From Roseibium sp. MMSF_3412 (GTDB lineage Bacteria > Pseudomonadota > Alphaproteobacteria > Rhizobiales > Stappiaceae): a stretch of DNA of 64,000 bases. The stretch lies in contig NZ_JASHJI010000001.1 in the NCBI RefSeq assembly GCF_030733265.1, forward strand, positions 372,001 through 436,000. The letters are read 5' to 3'. Both the position numbers and the translations under genes were made by a program. Shown one piece after another: positions 37,171 through 47,090 of the stretch; within the stretch, counting starts at the first letter, position 1, and every line of letters starts with the position of its first letter. Below the pieces are notes generated by a model. It worked only from the letters and a program-made list of their open reading frames with translations, ran no database searches and was not told where the DNA came from.

Positions 37171-39465
37171 TCAGTCAACCTCGCGAGTCTGTGCCTCGAC
37201 ACTGGCAAGTGCCGACATGTTCACCACGCCGCGCGAGGTCACGGACGGGGTGAGAATATGCGCGGTCCTGGCCGCTCCTAGCAGGATCGGGCCGACATGA
37301 AGCGCCTGGGTCGCGACTTTCAAGAGGTTGTGGGCGATATTGGCTGAGTCAAGATTGGGAAAGAGCAGAAGGTTGGCTTCGCCTTTCAGCTTGCTGCCGG
37401 GCATGACGCGCTCGCGCAAGGCTTCGCTCAAGGCGGAATCGCCATGCATTTCGCCATCGACTTCCAGCTCGGGATGACGGTCCCAGATCAATTCGAGCGC
37501 CTCGCGCATCTTGCGCGATGACGGCGTGTCCCTGGAGCCGAAATTCGACATGGACAAAAGGGCGATCTTCGGCTCGATGCCGAAGCGTCTGATTTCCTGC
37601 GCCGCCAGAACGGCCATCTCGGAAATTTCCTCTGCGGTCGGATCCTCAGTCACGAATGTGTCCGACATGAACAGCGCGCCCTGGCTGTTGATCAGGAGCG
37701 ACATGGCGGAGAGATCGCGGGCGGTTTCGCAGACACCGATCACCTGCTTGATGTCGCGCAGATGCCGGATGAAACGTCCTTCCAGCCCGCAGATCACCGC
37801 ATCGGCGTCTCCGCGCCGCACTGCGAGCGCGGATATGACGGTCGCGTTGGTGCGCACGACCGTCCGGGCGGCGTTGGGCGGCAGGCCCTTGCGGCCAACG
37901 CATTCGAAATACTCGTCCACATAATCGCGGTAGCGCGGATCTTCCTGCGGGTTCACGTATTCAAAGTCGACATCGGGACGGATCTTCAGGCCGAAGCGCT
38001 CGCAGCGTTGCTGCAGAACGTCAGGCCGGCCAACCAGGATCGGCTTGGCTATGTGGTCCTCGATCAGAACCTGTGCCGCCCGCAGGACGCGCTCGTCCTC
38101 GCCTTCCGCGTAGATGATCCTTTGCGGTTCCTTGGACGCGTTCTGGATGATCGGCTTCATGATCAGGCCGGAGCGGAACACGAAGCGGTTCAGACGGTCC
38201 AGATACGCATCAAAGTCGGTGATCGGACGTGTCGCAACACCCGAATCCATCGCGGCCTTTGCCACAGCCGGTGCGATCCGCAGAATAAGCCGCTGATCGA
38301 AGGGTGACGGGATCAGGTAGTTCGGACCGAAGGTTTCGGTCTTGCCGCCATAGGCACGCGCGACCACATCGGAGGGTTCTTCCTGGGCCAGTCCGGCGAT
38401 GGCCTCAACGGCAGCGCGTTTCATCTCCTCGTTGATGGTCGTTGCCCCGACATCGAGCGCGCCGCGGAAGATGAACGGAAAACACAGGACGTTGTTGACC
38501 TGGTTGGGATAGTCGGAGCGGCCCGTGCACATGACCACGTCATTGCGCACTGCAAGCGCGTCTTCCGGCATGATTTCCGGGTTTGGATTGGCCAGCGCAA
38601 GGATCAGCGGGCCCTTGCCCATCTTTTCCACCATCTGCGGTTTGAGCACACCGCCGACCGACAGGCCGAGGAAGACATCCGATCCTTCGATGATCTCGTC
38701 GAGCGTGCGCTTGTCGGTCTTCTGGGCGAAAACGGACTTCCACTCGTCCATCAGATTTTCGCGTCCCTCGTAGACGACGCCCTCGATATCCGTGATCCAG
38801 ATGTTCTCCCGCTTTGCGCCGAGGGACACCAGCATGTTCAGGCAGGCAAGTGCGGCGGCGCCGGCACCCGAGGCGACGATCTTCGCGTCTTCGATCTTCT
38901 TGCCGGCAAGATGCAGTCCGTTGCGCACGGCAGCGCCCACGATGATCGCGGTGCCGTGCTGGTCATCGTGAAACACCGGAATGTTCATCTTCTCGCGGAG
39001 TTTCGCTTCGACCATGAAGCATTCGGGCGCCTTGATGTCTTCCAGGTTGATCCCGCCGAAGGTCGGCTCCAGCACCGAAACCGCGTCGACGAACTTGTCG
39101 ACATTGGTTTCGTCGACCTCGATGTCGAACACGTCTATTCCGGCAAACTTCTTGAACAGGACCGCCTTGCCTTCCATGACCGGCTTGGAGGCCAGCGGGC
39201 CGATATTGCCAAGCCCCAGAACCGCCGTCCCGTTGGAGATCACTGCGACAAGATTTCCGCGCGAGGTGTAGTGGGCCGCCTTGGACGGGTCATCGGCAAT
39301 CGCCAGGCAAGGCGCAGCAACGCCGGGCGAATAGGCGAGAGCCAGGTCGCGCTGGTTGCCGAGCGGTTTGGTGGGCTGGATCTCAAGCTTACCGGGTTTC
39401 GGATTTTCGTGATAAAAAAGCGCAGCTTCCGACAGATCGTGTTCGGTCTTGTTGGTATCGCTCAT
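37171..39465 (-). CDS. maeB: NADP-dependent malic enzyme, MaeB type fused to a phosphotransacetylase domain
   Basis: A 764-aa two-domain protein. Residues 1 to about 430 are malic enzyme: [70 protein letters not shown] and the nucleotide motif [20 protein letters not shown]. Residues about 435-764 are a phosphate acetyltransferase-like regulatory domain ([56 protein letters not shown]). It oxidatively decarboxylates malate to pyruvate; the PTA domain responds to acetyl-CoA in related enzymes. Confidence 0.96.
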   Translation of the reverse strand: MSDTNKTEHDLSEAALFYHENPKPGKLEIQPTKPLGNQRDLALAYSPGVAAPCLAIADDPSKAAHYTSRGNLVAVISNGTAVLGLGNIGPLASKPVMEGKAVLFKKFAGIDVFDIEVDETNVDKFVDAVSVLEPTFGGINLEDIKAPECFMVEAKLREKMNIPVFHDDQHGTAIIVGAAVRNGLHLAGKKIEDAKIVASGAGAAALACLNMLVSLGAKRENIWITDIEGVVYEGRENLMDEWKSVFAQKTDKRTLDEIIEGSDVFLGLSVGGVLKPQMVEKMGKGPLILALANPNPEIMPEDALAVRNDVVMCTGRSDYPNQVNNVLCFPFIFRGALDVGATTINEEMKRAAVEAIAGLAQEEPSDVVARAYGGKTETFGPNYLIPSPFDQRLILRIAPAVAKAAMDSGVATRPITDFDAYLDRLNRFVFRSGLIMKPIIQNASKEPQRIIYAEGEDERVLRAAQVLIEDHIAKPILVGRPDVLQQRCERFGLKIRPDVDFEYVNPQEDPRYRDYVDEYFECVGRKGLPPNAARTVVRTNATVISALAVRRGDADAVICGLEGRFIRHLRDIKQVIGVCETARDLSAMSLLINSQGALFMSDTFVTEDPTAEEISEMAVLAAQEIRRFGIEPKIALLSMSNFGSRDTPSSRKMREALELIWDRHPELEVDGEMHGDSALSEALRERVMPGSKLKGEANLLLFPNLDSANIAHNLLKVATQALHVGPILLGAARTAHILTPSVTSRGVVNMSALASVEAQTREVD

Positions 39466-39576
39466 GACGTATTCTGTCTCCCTGACCTGTTCCGCGCTTT
39501 CATTTTTCTCCGCCGCAAGACGGCAGGCCCCATGTGTCGCGTCATGGAGCGAAAATTTCCAAAGTGTCTCTGTGGT

Positions 39577-40224
39577 TTACCCGGCCCGCTGCAAAATGAG
39601 AACCCGTATCAGCAAAAACAGCACAACACTGTTCAGGATATGCCACATGAAGTGAATTCCGAACGTCACCTGTTCGCAAAAGGGTTCGTCAAGCGTCCGC
39701 ACGGTCAAAGACAGCAGAAACACGAGGCCGGCCAGCAGGACCTCGGCACCGAGCTTTCCGTCCTTTCGGGCGAACAGCGCGCCAACCACGAAGATCGCCA
39801 GGAGCGCCGGGACGTACCCGGCAGAGGAACCGACGAGCGGCGAAAAGAGCGTATCCGCGAACAGAACCGTTGCGACGAGAAAGGCGATGACAATCCCGAG
39901 AGCCAGCCACCAGCGCAGGTCCAGATAGCGGTTGAGCGCGACGTAGAGATAGACGTGAATGAAGATAACGATGGGTATGACGTCGGCGAGACCGGCCCAG
40001 CGTGTTGCGAAGGTGTGGAACAGAAACGACCCGACGCCGATTGCAAACAGGACGACGATCAGGACGAGGCCGGCCCGGTCATCAGGCGTTTTCCGGCGCC
40101 AGATTACAAAGACAAGGAATGCTGCAATGAGGAAGGCGGCATTCGTCACCGCATTGAGCGGCTCGGACCAGAATTCCGGTCCGACCCGCTCGCAATAATT
40201 GTCAACCTGTTCCCAGAGATCCAT
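39577..40224 (-). CDS. ceramidase-like integral membrane protein
   Basis: A 215-aa protein with seven likely membrane spans. The N-terminal NYCERVGPEFWSEPLNAVTNAAFLIAAF is the ceramidase/CREST family opening. The possible zinc site is a Ser and His in GSFLFHTFATRW with two His in HFMWHILN near the C-terminus. Hydrolysis of a sphingolipid or related amide is inferred only from the family. Single gene between maeB and the aminotransferase, both on the same strand. Confidence 0.8.
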   Translation of the reverse strand: MDLWEQVDNYCERVGPEFWSEPLNAVTNAAFLIAAFLVFVIWRRKTPDDRAGLVLIVVLFAIGVGSFLFHTFATRWAGLADVIPIVIFIHVYLYVALNRYLDLRWWLALGIVIAFLVATVLFADTLFSPLVGSSAGYVPALLAIFVVGALFARKDGKLGAEVLLAGLVFLLSLTVRTLDEPFCEQVTFGIHFMWHILNSVVLFLLIRVLILQRAG

Positions 40225-40259
40225 CGCAACCGCTTCTGCCGTTTACGCTGCCCCTTCCA

Positions 40260-41486
40260 TTAATGGACCGATGTGACAGTTTCGGCAATCAGGCGGCCGA
40301 GCCTCGAGATTCCGGCTTCAATTTTCTCCTCACCGGCGCAGGAAAAGCTCAGCCGCAGCGTATTCATGCCGCTGCCGTCCGGGTGAAATGCGCCGCCGGG
40401 AACGAAAGCCACCTTGGCCGTTTCGAGAGATCGCTCAAGAAGCTGCGATGCGTTCGCACCGGACGGCAGCTCGACCCAGATGAACATGCCGCCTTCCGGC
40501 CGTGTCCATCGGATGCCGTCCGGCATGTGCCGCTCAAGTGCCGACAGCATGGCATCGCGGCGCGTTTTGTAGATCGCATTCGTTTTTGCCGTATGGTTCT
40601 CAAACTCCCGCTCGGCAACGCGCGCCATGGCCTCCTGGTTCAGAACCGGCGTATTCAGGTCGCTGGCCTGCTTGATCAGGACCAGCCTTGAGATCACCTC
40701 GCTCGCCGCGCAGATCCAGCCAAGCCGCAGACCCGGTGAGAGCGATTTGGAAAAGCTGCCGCAATAAAGCGTCCGGCTGTTCTCGATCCCGCCATTGTCG
40801 AGGCAATCGAGCGCGAGCATCGCCGGAACCCGCTCTCCGTCGTATCGCAGGCTCTCATATGGCGCGTCTTCGATGACCGCGCAGGACAGTGCCCTTGACA
40901 ACGTCAGGATACGCTTGCGTTCCTCCAGATCGAGCGACAGGCCCGTCGGGTTGGCGAAGTCCGGCGAGAGATACGCGAACTTGACCGCGCGCCCCTTTTC
41001 TTCTGCCTGCGCCTTACAGTCTTCCGCCGAGCGGTTCGTGCGCGGATCGAGGCGGTCGAAATTCAGCTCATAGGCATTGAAAGCCTGCACCGCACCAAGA
41101 TAGGTCGGCCACTGCACCAGCGCCGTGTCGCCTTCCGACAGAAACAGTTTGCCGATGTAGTCCAGGCCCTGCTGCGAGCCCGAGGTAATGAGAATGTTGT
41201 CGGGCGTGCACGCAACGCCCAGGCCGCGCATATGTTCCACGATCCACTCACGCAGCCTGAGACTGCCTTCGCTTACTCCGTACTGAAGCGCCCGTTCGGC
41301 CTCCGGTCCACCCAGGATTTCGCCATAGGCATTCTTGAAGGCTTCCGCCGGAAACAGGGCCGGGTCGGGAATGCCGCCCGCAAAGGAAATCACATCCGGA
41401 CGGTCGAGGAGTTTCAGAAGTTCGCGAATCTCGGAGGCACGCATGCGCGTTGCGCGCCTTGCATAAAGACTGTCCCAGGTTGTCAT
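40260..41486 (-). CDS. PLP-dependent aminotransferase, 2-aminoadipate/MocR-like class I
   Basis: A 408-aa fold-type I aminotransferase. SFAGGIPDPALFPAEAF, LQYGVSEGSLRLREWI, ITSGSQQGLDYIGKLFL, PDFANPTGLSLDLEERKRIL, EDAPYESLRYDG and the Schiff-base lysine in GSFSKSLSPGLRLGW. It resembles LysN/2-aminoadipate or branched broad-specificity transaminases; substrate is not fixed. No DNA-binding domain is present. It is divergent from moaB. Confidence 0.9.
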   Translation of the reverse strand: MTTWDSLYARRATRMRASEIRELLKLLDRPDVISFAGGIPDPALFPAEAFKNAYGEILGGPEAERALQYGVSEGSLRLREWIVEHMRGLGVACTPDNILITSGSQQGLDYIGKLFLSEGDTALVQWPTYLGAVQAFNAYELNFDRLDPRTNRSAEDCKAQAEEKGRAVKFAYLSPDFANPTGLSLDLEERKRILTLSRALSCAVIEDAPYESLRYDGERVPAMLALDCLDNGGIENSRTLYCGSFSKSLSPGLRLGWICAASEVISRLVLIKQASDLNTPVLNQEAMARVAEREFENHTAKTNAIYKTRRDAMLSALERHMPDGIRWTRPEGGMFIWVELPSGANASQLLERSLETAKVAFVPGGAFHPDGSGMNTLRLSFSCAGEEKIEAGISRLGRLIAETVTSVH

Positions 41487-41507
41487 GATCGGCTCACATG
41501 TGATCTG

Positions 41508-41528
41508 TATTGAATATTTAAGTCAATA
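41508..41528. promoter_or_regulatory. inverted repeat in the aminotransferase/moaB divergent promoter region
   Basis: TATTGA (41508-41513), 9 bases, TCAATA (41523-41528), 22 bases upstream of the aminotransferase ATG in an AT-rich stretch. Operator-like shape; the regulator is unknown. Confidence 0.3.
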
Positions 41529-41674
41529 ATACTGACCTATATGTTTTGCAAGTGTCGCAATCTTGCTATTTTTTGTAATTTTATTGCGCATCATCAAATC
41601 AGATCGTCCTTTGTCCTCAGCCACTGGCAGACCTCGACATCTTCCCCTATCTCTTGAGGACAAAGGAGTTGTCC

Positions 41675-42232
41675 ATGTCCCGCATCGATGAAAGCCGTCC
41701 GTTCATACCGCTCAATATTGCCGTTCTGACGGTTTCAGACACCAGGAAGCTGGAAGACGATCGTTCCGGGAACACCCTGTCGGAGCGCGTGACCAAAGCC
41801 GGGCACCTGCTCGCCGACCGGAAGATCGTTACGGACGACGTCGACGCGATCCGCGCAGTCGTTGGTGACTGGATCAGCGATGCCGGTATCGACGTCGTCA
41901 TTTCGACAGGCGGCACCGGTTTTACAGGGCGGGACGTCACGCCTGAAGCCGTGGAACCGCTTTTCGAAAAGCGCATGGACGGTTTTTCGGAAGTGTTTCA
42001 CCGGATTTCCTATGACAAGATCGGCACATCGACGATCCAGTCCCGTGCGACCGGCGGCGTCGCCGGTGCCACCTACATCTTTGCGCTGCCCGGCTCGCCC
42101 GGCGCCTGCAAGGACGCCTGGGACGGCATCCTGAAATTTCAGCTCGACTACCGGCACATGCCCTGCAATTTCGTCGAGATCATGCCGCGGCTAGACGAAC
42201 ACCTGAAACGCGGCAAACTCCAGGAAGCCTGA
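41675..42232 (+). CDS. moaB: MoaB, molybdopterin biosynthesis protein
   Basis: A 185-aa MoaB/MogA-fold protein: LNIAVLTVSDTRKLEDDRSG, ISTGGTGFTGRDVTPEAVEPLFEKRMDGF and ALPGSPGACKDAWDGILKFQLD. The family adenylylates molybdopterin in molybdenum cofactor synthesis. The ATG at 41675 is preceded by AAGGAG. A GNAT gene follows after 3 bases. Confidence 0.94.
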   Translation: MSRIDESRPFIPLNIAVLTVSDTRKLEDDRSGNTLSERVTKAGHLLADRKIVTDDVDAIRAVVGDWISDAGIDVVISTGGTGFTGRDVTPEAVEPLFEKRMDGFSEVFHRISYDKIGTSTIQSRATGGVAGATYIFALPGSPGACKDAWDGILKFQLDYRHMPCNFVEIMPRLDEHLKRGKLQEA

Positions 42233-42235
42233 AAC

Positions 42236-42736
42236 TTGTCATTCCAGGTCCGCACATCGACGCAAGCAGACAGCGAGGCGGTGACGGCTCTTCTGCAAAA
42301 GAGCTACGCGGTCCTGCTGCGGGATGCCTACGCGGCAGAGATACTGGACAAGGCGCTGCCGCTCATCACCAAGGCGCGGCCGGAACTGCTCGTCTCCGGC
42401 AGCTATTATGTGGCAGAAGACGATGCAGGCCGGATCATCGGCGCAGGCGGGTGGACGAAACACTCGCCGACCGGCGAGGACGAGACGCCGGACAACGGGA
42501 ACATCCGTCACTTCGGAACCGACCCGGAACACACGGGAAAAGGCATCGGCCGATCGCTGATGACGCGCTGCGTGTCCGACGCTCTTGACGCGGGTATTGC
42601 CGAATTCAACTGCTATTCGACGCTGAACGGCGAAGCGTTTTACCGGGCTTGCGGATTTCGATCCGTCGAGCCTTTTCCGATCACCCTGCCGGGCGGGGTG
42701 GTGTTCCCCTCAGTGCGCATGAGCCGATCACTTTGA
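42236..42736 (+). CDS. GNAT family N-acetyltransferase
   Basis: A 166-aa GNAT protein with the acetyl-CoA loop FGTDPEHTGKGIGRSLM and NGEAFYRACGFRSVEPF. The start is TTG at 42236, with AGGAAG upstream inside the end of moaB, so translation is likely coupled to moaB. Substrate unknown. Confidence 0.85.
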   Translation: MSFQVRTSTQADSEAVTALLQKSYAVLLRDAYAAEILDKALPLITKARPELLVSGSYYVAEDDAGRIIGAGGWTKHSPTGEDETPDNGNIRHFGTDPEHTGKGIGRSLMTRCVSDALDAGIAEFNCYSTLNGEAFYRACGFRSVEPFPITLPGGVVFPSVRMSRSL

Positions 42737-42763
42737 AGCCAATCGATCAGGCCGGAGAAAACC

Positions 42764-43723
42764 ATGGGACTGCTTGTTGACGGGATCTGGGACAAGGACG
42801 CGACGGGAGACAGCGTCGCGTCCGACCGCTTTGAACGCTCCAAGGCGCAGATCCGGAACTGGGTGACGAAAGACGGTTCGCCCGGCCCGAGCGGGACCGG
42901 CGGCTTTCAGGCGGAGAGCGGGCGGTATCATCTTTTTGTCGCCTGGAACTGCCCATGGGCACACCGCACGCTTTTGATGCGGGCGCTCAAGGGACTTCAG
43001 CCCCATATCCCAATTTCCGTTCTTGCTCCCCGGCGGACGGATGCGGGCTGGGTCTTCGATCCTGACAACGGATATGTCGATACTCTGACGGGCGCAGCGG
43101 CTCTTCATGAAATCTACTCGGCCGGAACGCAGAGCTACACGGGCCGCGTCACTGTGCCGGTCCTCTTCGACACAAAGACCGGCAAGCTGGTCAGCAACGA
43201 GTCCGCCGAAATCATCCGGATGTTCAACGACGCCTTTCAGAACTTCGCCGGGAACAAATCCGACTACAGCCCCGCGCATCTCCTGTGCGAGATCGACGAC
43301 TGGAACGCCTACATCTATCCGAAACTGAACAACGGCGTTTACCGGACCGGATTTGCACGATCCCAGAACGCCTATGATGAAGGTGTGAAAGATGTCTTCG
43401 AAGCGCTGGACAGGATCGAAAAGACGCTTGCGACAAGGACATGGCTTCTGGGTGATCAGCTGACCGAAGCCGACATCAGGCTGTTCCCGACACTCGCACG
43501 CTTCGATGTTGCCTATTGGAGCGCCTTCAAGTGCAATCTCCGGCGTCTGATCGACTATCCGAACCTGTGGGCCTATGCCCGGCGCTTCTTTGCCCTTCCG
43601 GGTGTTGCCGATACGGTCAAACTGGATATCTACCGGCGCGGCTATCACTCGCAAAGCGAGGTGCGCAACCCGCATGGGATCGTTCCGCTCGGGCCGCTTG
43701 TCGACTTTTCAGATGCGATCTAA
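42764..43723 (+). CDS. glutathionyl-hydroquinone reductase-like glutathione transferase
   Basis: A 319-aa protein of the Xi-class GST/YqjG family. The N-terminal thioredoxin-like domain has the catalytic Cys63 in WNCPWAHRTLLMRALKGL; VPVLFDTKTGKLVSNESAEIIRMFN is the glutathione site; the C-terminal helical domain has LGDQLTEADIRLFPTLARFD. It reduces glutathionyl-hydroquinones. Its TAA overlaps the TAG of the convergent glycosyltransferase gene. Confidence 0.92.
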   Translation: MGLLVDGIWDKDATGDSVASDRFERSKAQIRNWVTKDGSPGPSGTGGFQAESGRYHLFVAWNCPWAHRTLLMRALKGLQPHIPISVLAPRRTDAGWVFDPDNGYVDTLTGAAALHEIYSAGTQSYTGRVTVPVLFDTKTGKLVSNESAEIIRMFNDAFQNFAGNKSDYSPAHLLCEIDDWNAYIYPKLNNGVYRTGFARSQNAYDEGVKDVFEALDRIEKTLATRTWLLGDQLTEADIRLFPTLARFDVAYWSAFKCNLRRLIDYPNLWAYARRFFALPGVADTVKLDIYRRGYHSQSEVRNPHGIVPLGPLVDFSDAI

Positions 43724-44415
43724 CCGTGCAGCTTGACCGCAACGCTTGCCGGGATGCGCAGGGTGCCGACACAAAAGCGCGCCAGTGACTGCCGGAAGCG
43801 GGCGACGGCGCTTTCATTCTCCGATGCGCCCGACGTGACAGCGGCCGCGCGCAGGAACACGATGCGGCTGCGCCCGATCCGCTTGGCGATGTCGAGGTCC
43901 TCCAGCTCCGGCAATGGCCTGTGGCCGCCGAGAGTCTGGTAGAACTGGCGTGAAATCAGCAGTCCCTGGTTTCCGTATGGCATGCCGAGAAGCTGGGAGC
44001 GCAGCGCCGCGATTGACTCGCTGATGCGGGCGCTCATGCCGAACGCCTCATGTCTCAGCCGGAAGCTTGCCGCCGTCCTGATACCGTTGGGCGCACGTCC
44101 GGCGCGCTCGATGAACGCCTGTGCCTCATGGTGCCAGCCGCTTTCAAGCAGGGTTTCCGGACGGAGGAACAAAAGCCAGTCGCCGCGCCTGGCAAGACCC
44201 GCCCCGTAGGTGAGGCGCTCACTGCGGGACATGTCCGCACGGCTCACCCAGTGGCAACCGGCGGCGTCCGCGACGCGCTCGGTGGCATCGCCTGAGCCGC
44301 CATCCACAATAATGACCTCCCGGATGATGCCTTCAGCTGCAGCCGTCACAAGAGACGAAAGCGAATGCACCAGTTCGGTCTCTGAGTTCTTTGTCGGTAC
44401 AATGACACTTATCAT
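43720..44415 (-). CDS. family 2 glycosyltransferase
   Basis: A 231-aa GT-A fold protein: MISVIVPTKNSETELVHSLSSL, EVIIVDGGSGDATERVADAAGC, then GDWLLFLRPETLLESGW and LPELEDLDIAKRIGRSR. It resembles the small TIGR04283-type GT2 group. There is no membrane helix. A Met ten codons upstream is possible, but MISVIV is the usual domain start. Acceptor and sugar unknown. Confidence 0.82.
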   Translation of the reverse strand: MISVIVPTKNSETELVHSLSSLVTAAAEGIIREVIIVDGGSGDATERVADAAGCHWVSRADMSRSERLTYGAGLARRGDWLLFLRPETLLESGWHHEAQAFIERAGRAPNGIRTAASFRLRHEAFGMSARISESIAALRSQLLGMPYGNQGLLISRQFYQTLGGHRPLPELEDLDIAKRIGRSRIVFLRAAAVTSGASENESAVARFRQSLARFCVGTLRIPASVAVKLHG

Positions 44416-44525
44416 GAGGCCGTCTTTTACATCAAAAATTCGCAAGTGCGAAATATGCGGGTTGTGTCCGTCTGTTTTTTCGCTAATGTTCCCTTTATGT
44501 TCTCATTGCCTCATGTATCGTAAGA

Positions 44526-45659
44526 ATGAACACCGTCTTTCGCCCCGCACACACCATCGATCCCGATGACTTCGCTCGCGCAGACAGCGCACGCCCGGCA
44601 GAAGACCGCCGACGCGGCAGGGCGGCGGGCCTGAATAAAAGCGGCCGCTATGAAGCTTTGTCGCGCGAGAGTTTCGATGATGGCTGGGCCAGCCAGGACG
44701 ACCTGCCTCCATTCAAAACGGAGGTCCAGGAAGAGCGTGCGCGCACCATCATTACCCGTAACGAATCCCCCGATCTTTCGTTCGACCGTTCAATAAATCC
44801 CTACCGAGGTTGTGAGCACGGTTGCATCTACTGCTTCGCGCGCCCGACCCACGCCTATATGGGCCTGTCGCCGGGTCTCGATTTCGAGACCAGGCTGTTC
44901 GCCAAGCCCAATGCCGCCGCACTTCTGGAGCGGGAACTCTCAAAGCCGGGATACATACCGCGCGTAATCGCCATCGGCACCAACACGGATCCCTATCAGC
45001 CCTTGGAACGAGGCTATGGATTGATGCGCGAGATTCTGGATGTTCTCAACAAATGCTCGCATCCGGTGGCCATCGTCACGAAGTCGGCGCTCGTCATACG
45101 CGACATCGATATCCTGTCGCAAATGGCGGAGCGCAACCTCATCAAGGTGGCCCTGTCCGTCACCACGCTCGACAAGAAGCTTTGCCGGGCCATGGAACCG
45201 CGCGCGTCGGCACCGCACAAGCGCCTCAAGGCAATCAGAGCGCTCTCCGACGCCGGAATCCCGACCTCCGTCATGATGTCTCCGATCATTCCGGCACTCA
45301 CCGACAGCGAAATCGAAAGCCTGCTCGGCACAGCAGCAGACCACGGCGCGCAAGAAGCAAGCTTCATCTTGTTGCGTCTGCCGCTTGAGGTGTCCGAGCT
45401 GTTTCGGGACTGGCTGCTGCGTGAGCGTCCGGACCGCTATCGGCATGTCATGAGCCTGATCCGCTCCATGCGCGGCGGCAAGGACTACGATGCCAGGTGG
45501 GGCGAGCGCATGCGCGGGCGCGGGCCCTATGCCGAGCAGATCGCGAAGAGGTTCTCGCTCGCGGCCAAGCGGCTCGGTCTCAACCTTCGCCGGAAGAAGC
45601 TGAATGCGGAAGACTTCGTGCCACCTCAAAAAGGCGGTGTGCAACTCGACCTCTTCTGA
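44526..45659 (+). CDS. PA0069/SplB-like radical SAM protein
   Basis: A 377-aa radical SAM enzyme with C-x3-C-x2-C in YRGCEHGCIYCFARPTHAYMGL (Cys96, 100, 103), GTNTDPYQPLERGYGLMREIL, and IVTKSALVIRDIDIL. The family (PA0069, Rv2578c-like) is widespread and unassigned; it is distantly related to spore photoproduct lyase. It is followed 44 bases later by rnhB, so a DNA-maintenance context is possible but unproven. Confidence 0.88.
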   Translation: MNTVFRPAHTIDPDDFARADSARPAEDRRRGRAAGLNKSGRYEALSRESFDDGWASQDDLPPFKTEVQEERARTIITRNESPDLSFDRSINPYRGCEHGCIYCFARPTHAYMGLSPGLDFETRLFAKPNAAALLERELSKPGYIPRVIAIGTNTDPYQPLERGYGLMREILDVLNKCSHPVAIVTKSALVIRDIDILSQMAERNLIKVALSVTTLDKKLCRAMEPRASAPHKRLKAIRALSDAGIPTSVMMSPIIPALTDSEIESLLGTAADHGAQEASFILLRLPLEVSELFRDWLLRERPDRYRHVMSLIRSMRGGKDYDARWGERMRGRGPYAEQIAKRFSLAAKRLGLNLRRKKLNAEDFVPPQKGGVQLDLF

Positions 45660-45703
45660 CAATCGCGCTTGCGTGTCGGCGCCCATGACGGCAGCGTCAG
45701 AGG

Positions 45704-46351
45704 ATGACCCCTGGCCCGTCTCTCTTTGACCTGCCCTTTCCGGACAGCCCTGACCTGAAACTCGAACGGCGGCACGCGGACGCGTTCGGCGGCGCTTTGT
45801 GCGGCGTAGACGAGGCAGGACGCGGCCCCTGGGCGGGACCGGTCGTCACAGCCGCAGTTGTCCTGGACTATGACAATCTGCCGGACGGGCTCGACGATTC
45901 CAAAAAGCTCACCGAGGCAAGACGCGAAGCGTTGTTCGAGCAGATCGTCACCAGTGCGTTCGTGTGCACGGCAAGCGCATCACCGCAGACGATTGACAGG
46001 CTGAATATACGAACCGCGACCCTTGCCGCGATGGTCAGGGCCGTCAATGGCCTCGCCCTGGTCCCCGAATATGTTCTGGTGGACGGGCGTGATGTGCCGC
46101 GCGGACTGAAACAGCCCGGGCAGGCACTCGTGAAGGGCGACGGCCGGTGCCTGTGCGTCGCGGCCGCCTCCATCGTCGCCAAGGTGACACGCGACCGGAT
46201 GATGGTCCGCCTTGAGGCGCATGTGCCCGGATACGGGTTCGCCCAGCACAAGGGATATGGTGTCCCGCAGCATCAGGCAGCCCTGGCAGAGCTCGGTCCG
46301 TGCGACCATCACCGGATGAGTTTCAAGCCGGTGCATTTTGCCGGATCGTGA
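45704..46351 (+). CDS. rnhB: ribonuclease HII
   Basis: A 215-aa enzyme removing ribonucleotides from DNA and RNA-DNA hybrids. The catalytic acids are in CGVDEAGRGPWAGPVVTAAVVLD, DDSKKLTEARREALFEQI and the DGRD region, with KGDGRCLCVAAASIVAKVTRDRMM and YGFAQHKGYGVPQHQAAL. Length is normal. It ends at the start of the repeat mosaic. Confidence 0.95.
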   Translation: MTPGPSLFDLPFPDSPDLKLERRHADAFGGALCGVDEAGRGPWAGPVVTAAVVLDYDNLPDGLDDSKKLTEARREALFEQIVTSAFVCTASASPQTIDRLNIRTATLAAMVRAVNGLALVPEYVLVDGRDVPRGLKQPGQALVKGDGRCLCVAAASIVAKVTRDRMMVRLEAHVPGYGFAQHKGYGVPQHQAALAELGPCDHHRMSFKPVHFAGS

Positions 46352-46377
46352 TGGCAAGTCCGAAAGTACTCACAAAC

Positions 46378-47033
46378 AGCCGCACTGACTTCGGGATGAC
46401 AAACTGTCATGCTCCCAGCCCCTCATCCTGAGGAGCACCAGCAGCCATCTTCGGGTCATGCCATGGCTTGACCATGGCATCCATTCCGCTGCGCTTCCGA
46501 TTGCACGACCGTTCATTGCCGAAACGCAATGGCATGGATTGCCAGATCAGGTCTGGCAATGACGACTGACGCACACGGCCCATTTGCAATCTGTTTCGTG
46601 ATAGCCAACTCATCTCAAGGAGGAGTGCCAGTAGCCATCTTGCAGGATCGCCACTCAGCACCGACTTTGCTGCCGATCCTTCGAGACAGCGCTCCCGCGC
46701 TTCCTCAGGATGAGGCCGTATATTCGGAACCTGTTGGCTTCAGGCGGTCTATGGGTGGAGCATTGTCCGGCGTGCGCCGCCTCTCCGTCTTCATCCCGGA
46801 CGCAGCGCAGCGGAGATCCGGGATCGGGGAGCCCGGAACCGCCGACGGGGCAACAGCAAAGGAAAACCCGCATGTGCCTCCCCGGTCCCGGCTCGCGCTT
46901 CGCTTGGCCATGATGACGAACGAGAGGTGGACGCAAGGCCCTGATGTTGGGGACTGCCAGCAGCCATCTTGCAGGATGGGAAACGGGCATGGGACGGTCT
47001 GCGTTGGTAGAACAGCACCGGGACTGCCCACGC
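46378..47033. repeat. mosaic of short intergenic palindromic and dispersed repeats
   Basis: About 650 bases with no supported gene. Parts: CCTCATCCTGAGGA (46421-46434) and its exact inverse (46702-46715); two 9-bp-arm palindromes at 46459-46481 and 46538-46560; ATCCCGGA/TCCGGGAT (46793-46800, 46817-46824); and a direct repeat AGCCATCTTGCAGGAT (46633-46648 and 46962-46977) with a weaker relative at 46442. These are of the REP/intergenic mosaic kind common in Rhizobiales. Confidence 0.75.
46538..46560. repeat. REP-like palindrome
   Basis: ATTGCCAGA, 5-base loop, TCTGGCAAT: a perfect 9-bp stem. A sibling with ATGCCATGG arms and a CTTGA loop lies at 46459-46481. Both sit in the mosaic downstream of rnhB. 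Confidence 0.7.
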
Positions 47034-47062
47034 AAAAACAAAGAGCGGCCCTGGGGCCGCTC
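47034..47062 (-). terminator. intrinsic terminator of the F0 ATP synthase operon
   Basis: GAGCGGCCC (47043-47051) pairs with GGGCCGCTC (47054-47062); the inner pairs probably open to make a 4-base loop. On the minus strand it is followed by TTTGTTTTTG. It lies 28 bases past the atpF stop. Confidence 0.87.
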
Positions 47063-47090
47063 CTGAGTTTTCTGTCGAAGCTGAACTAAG

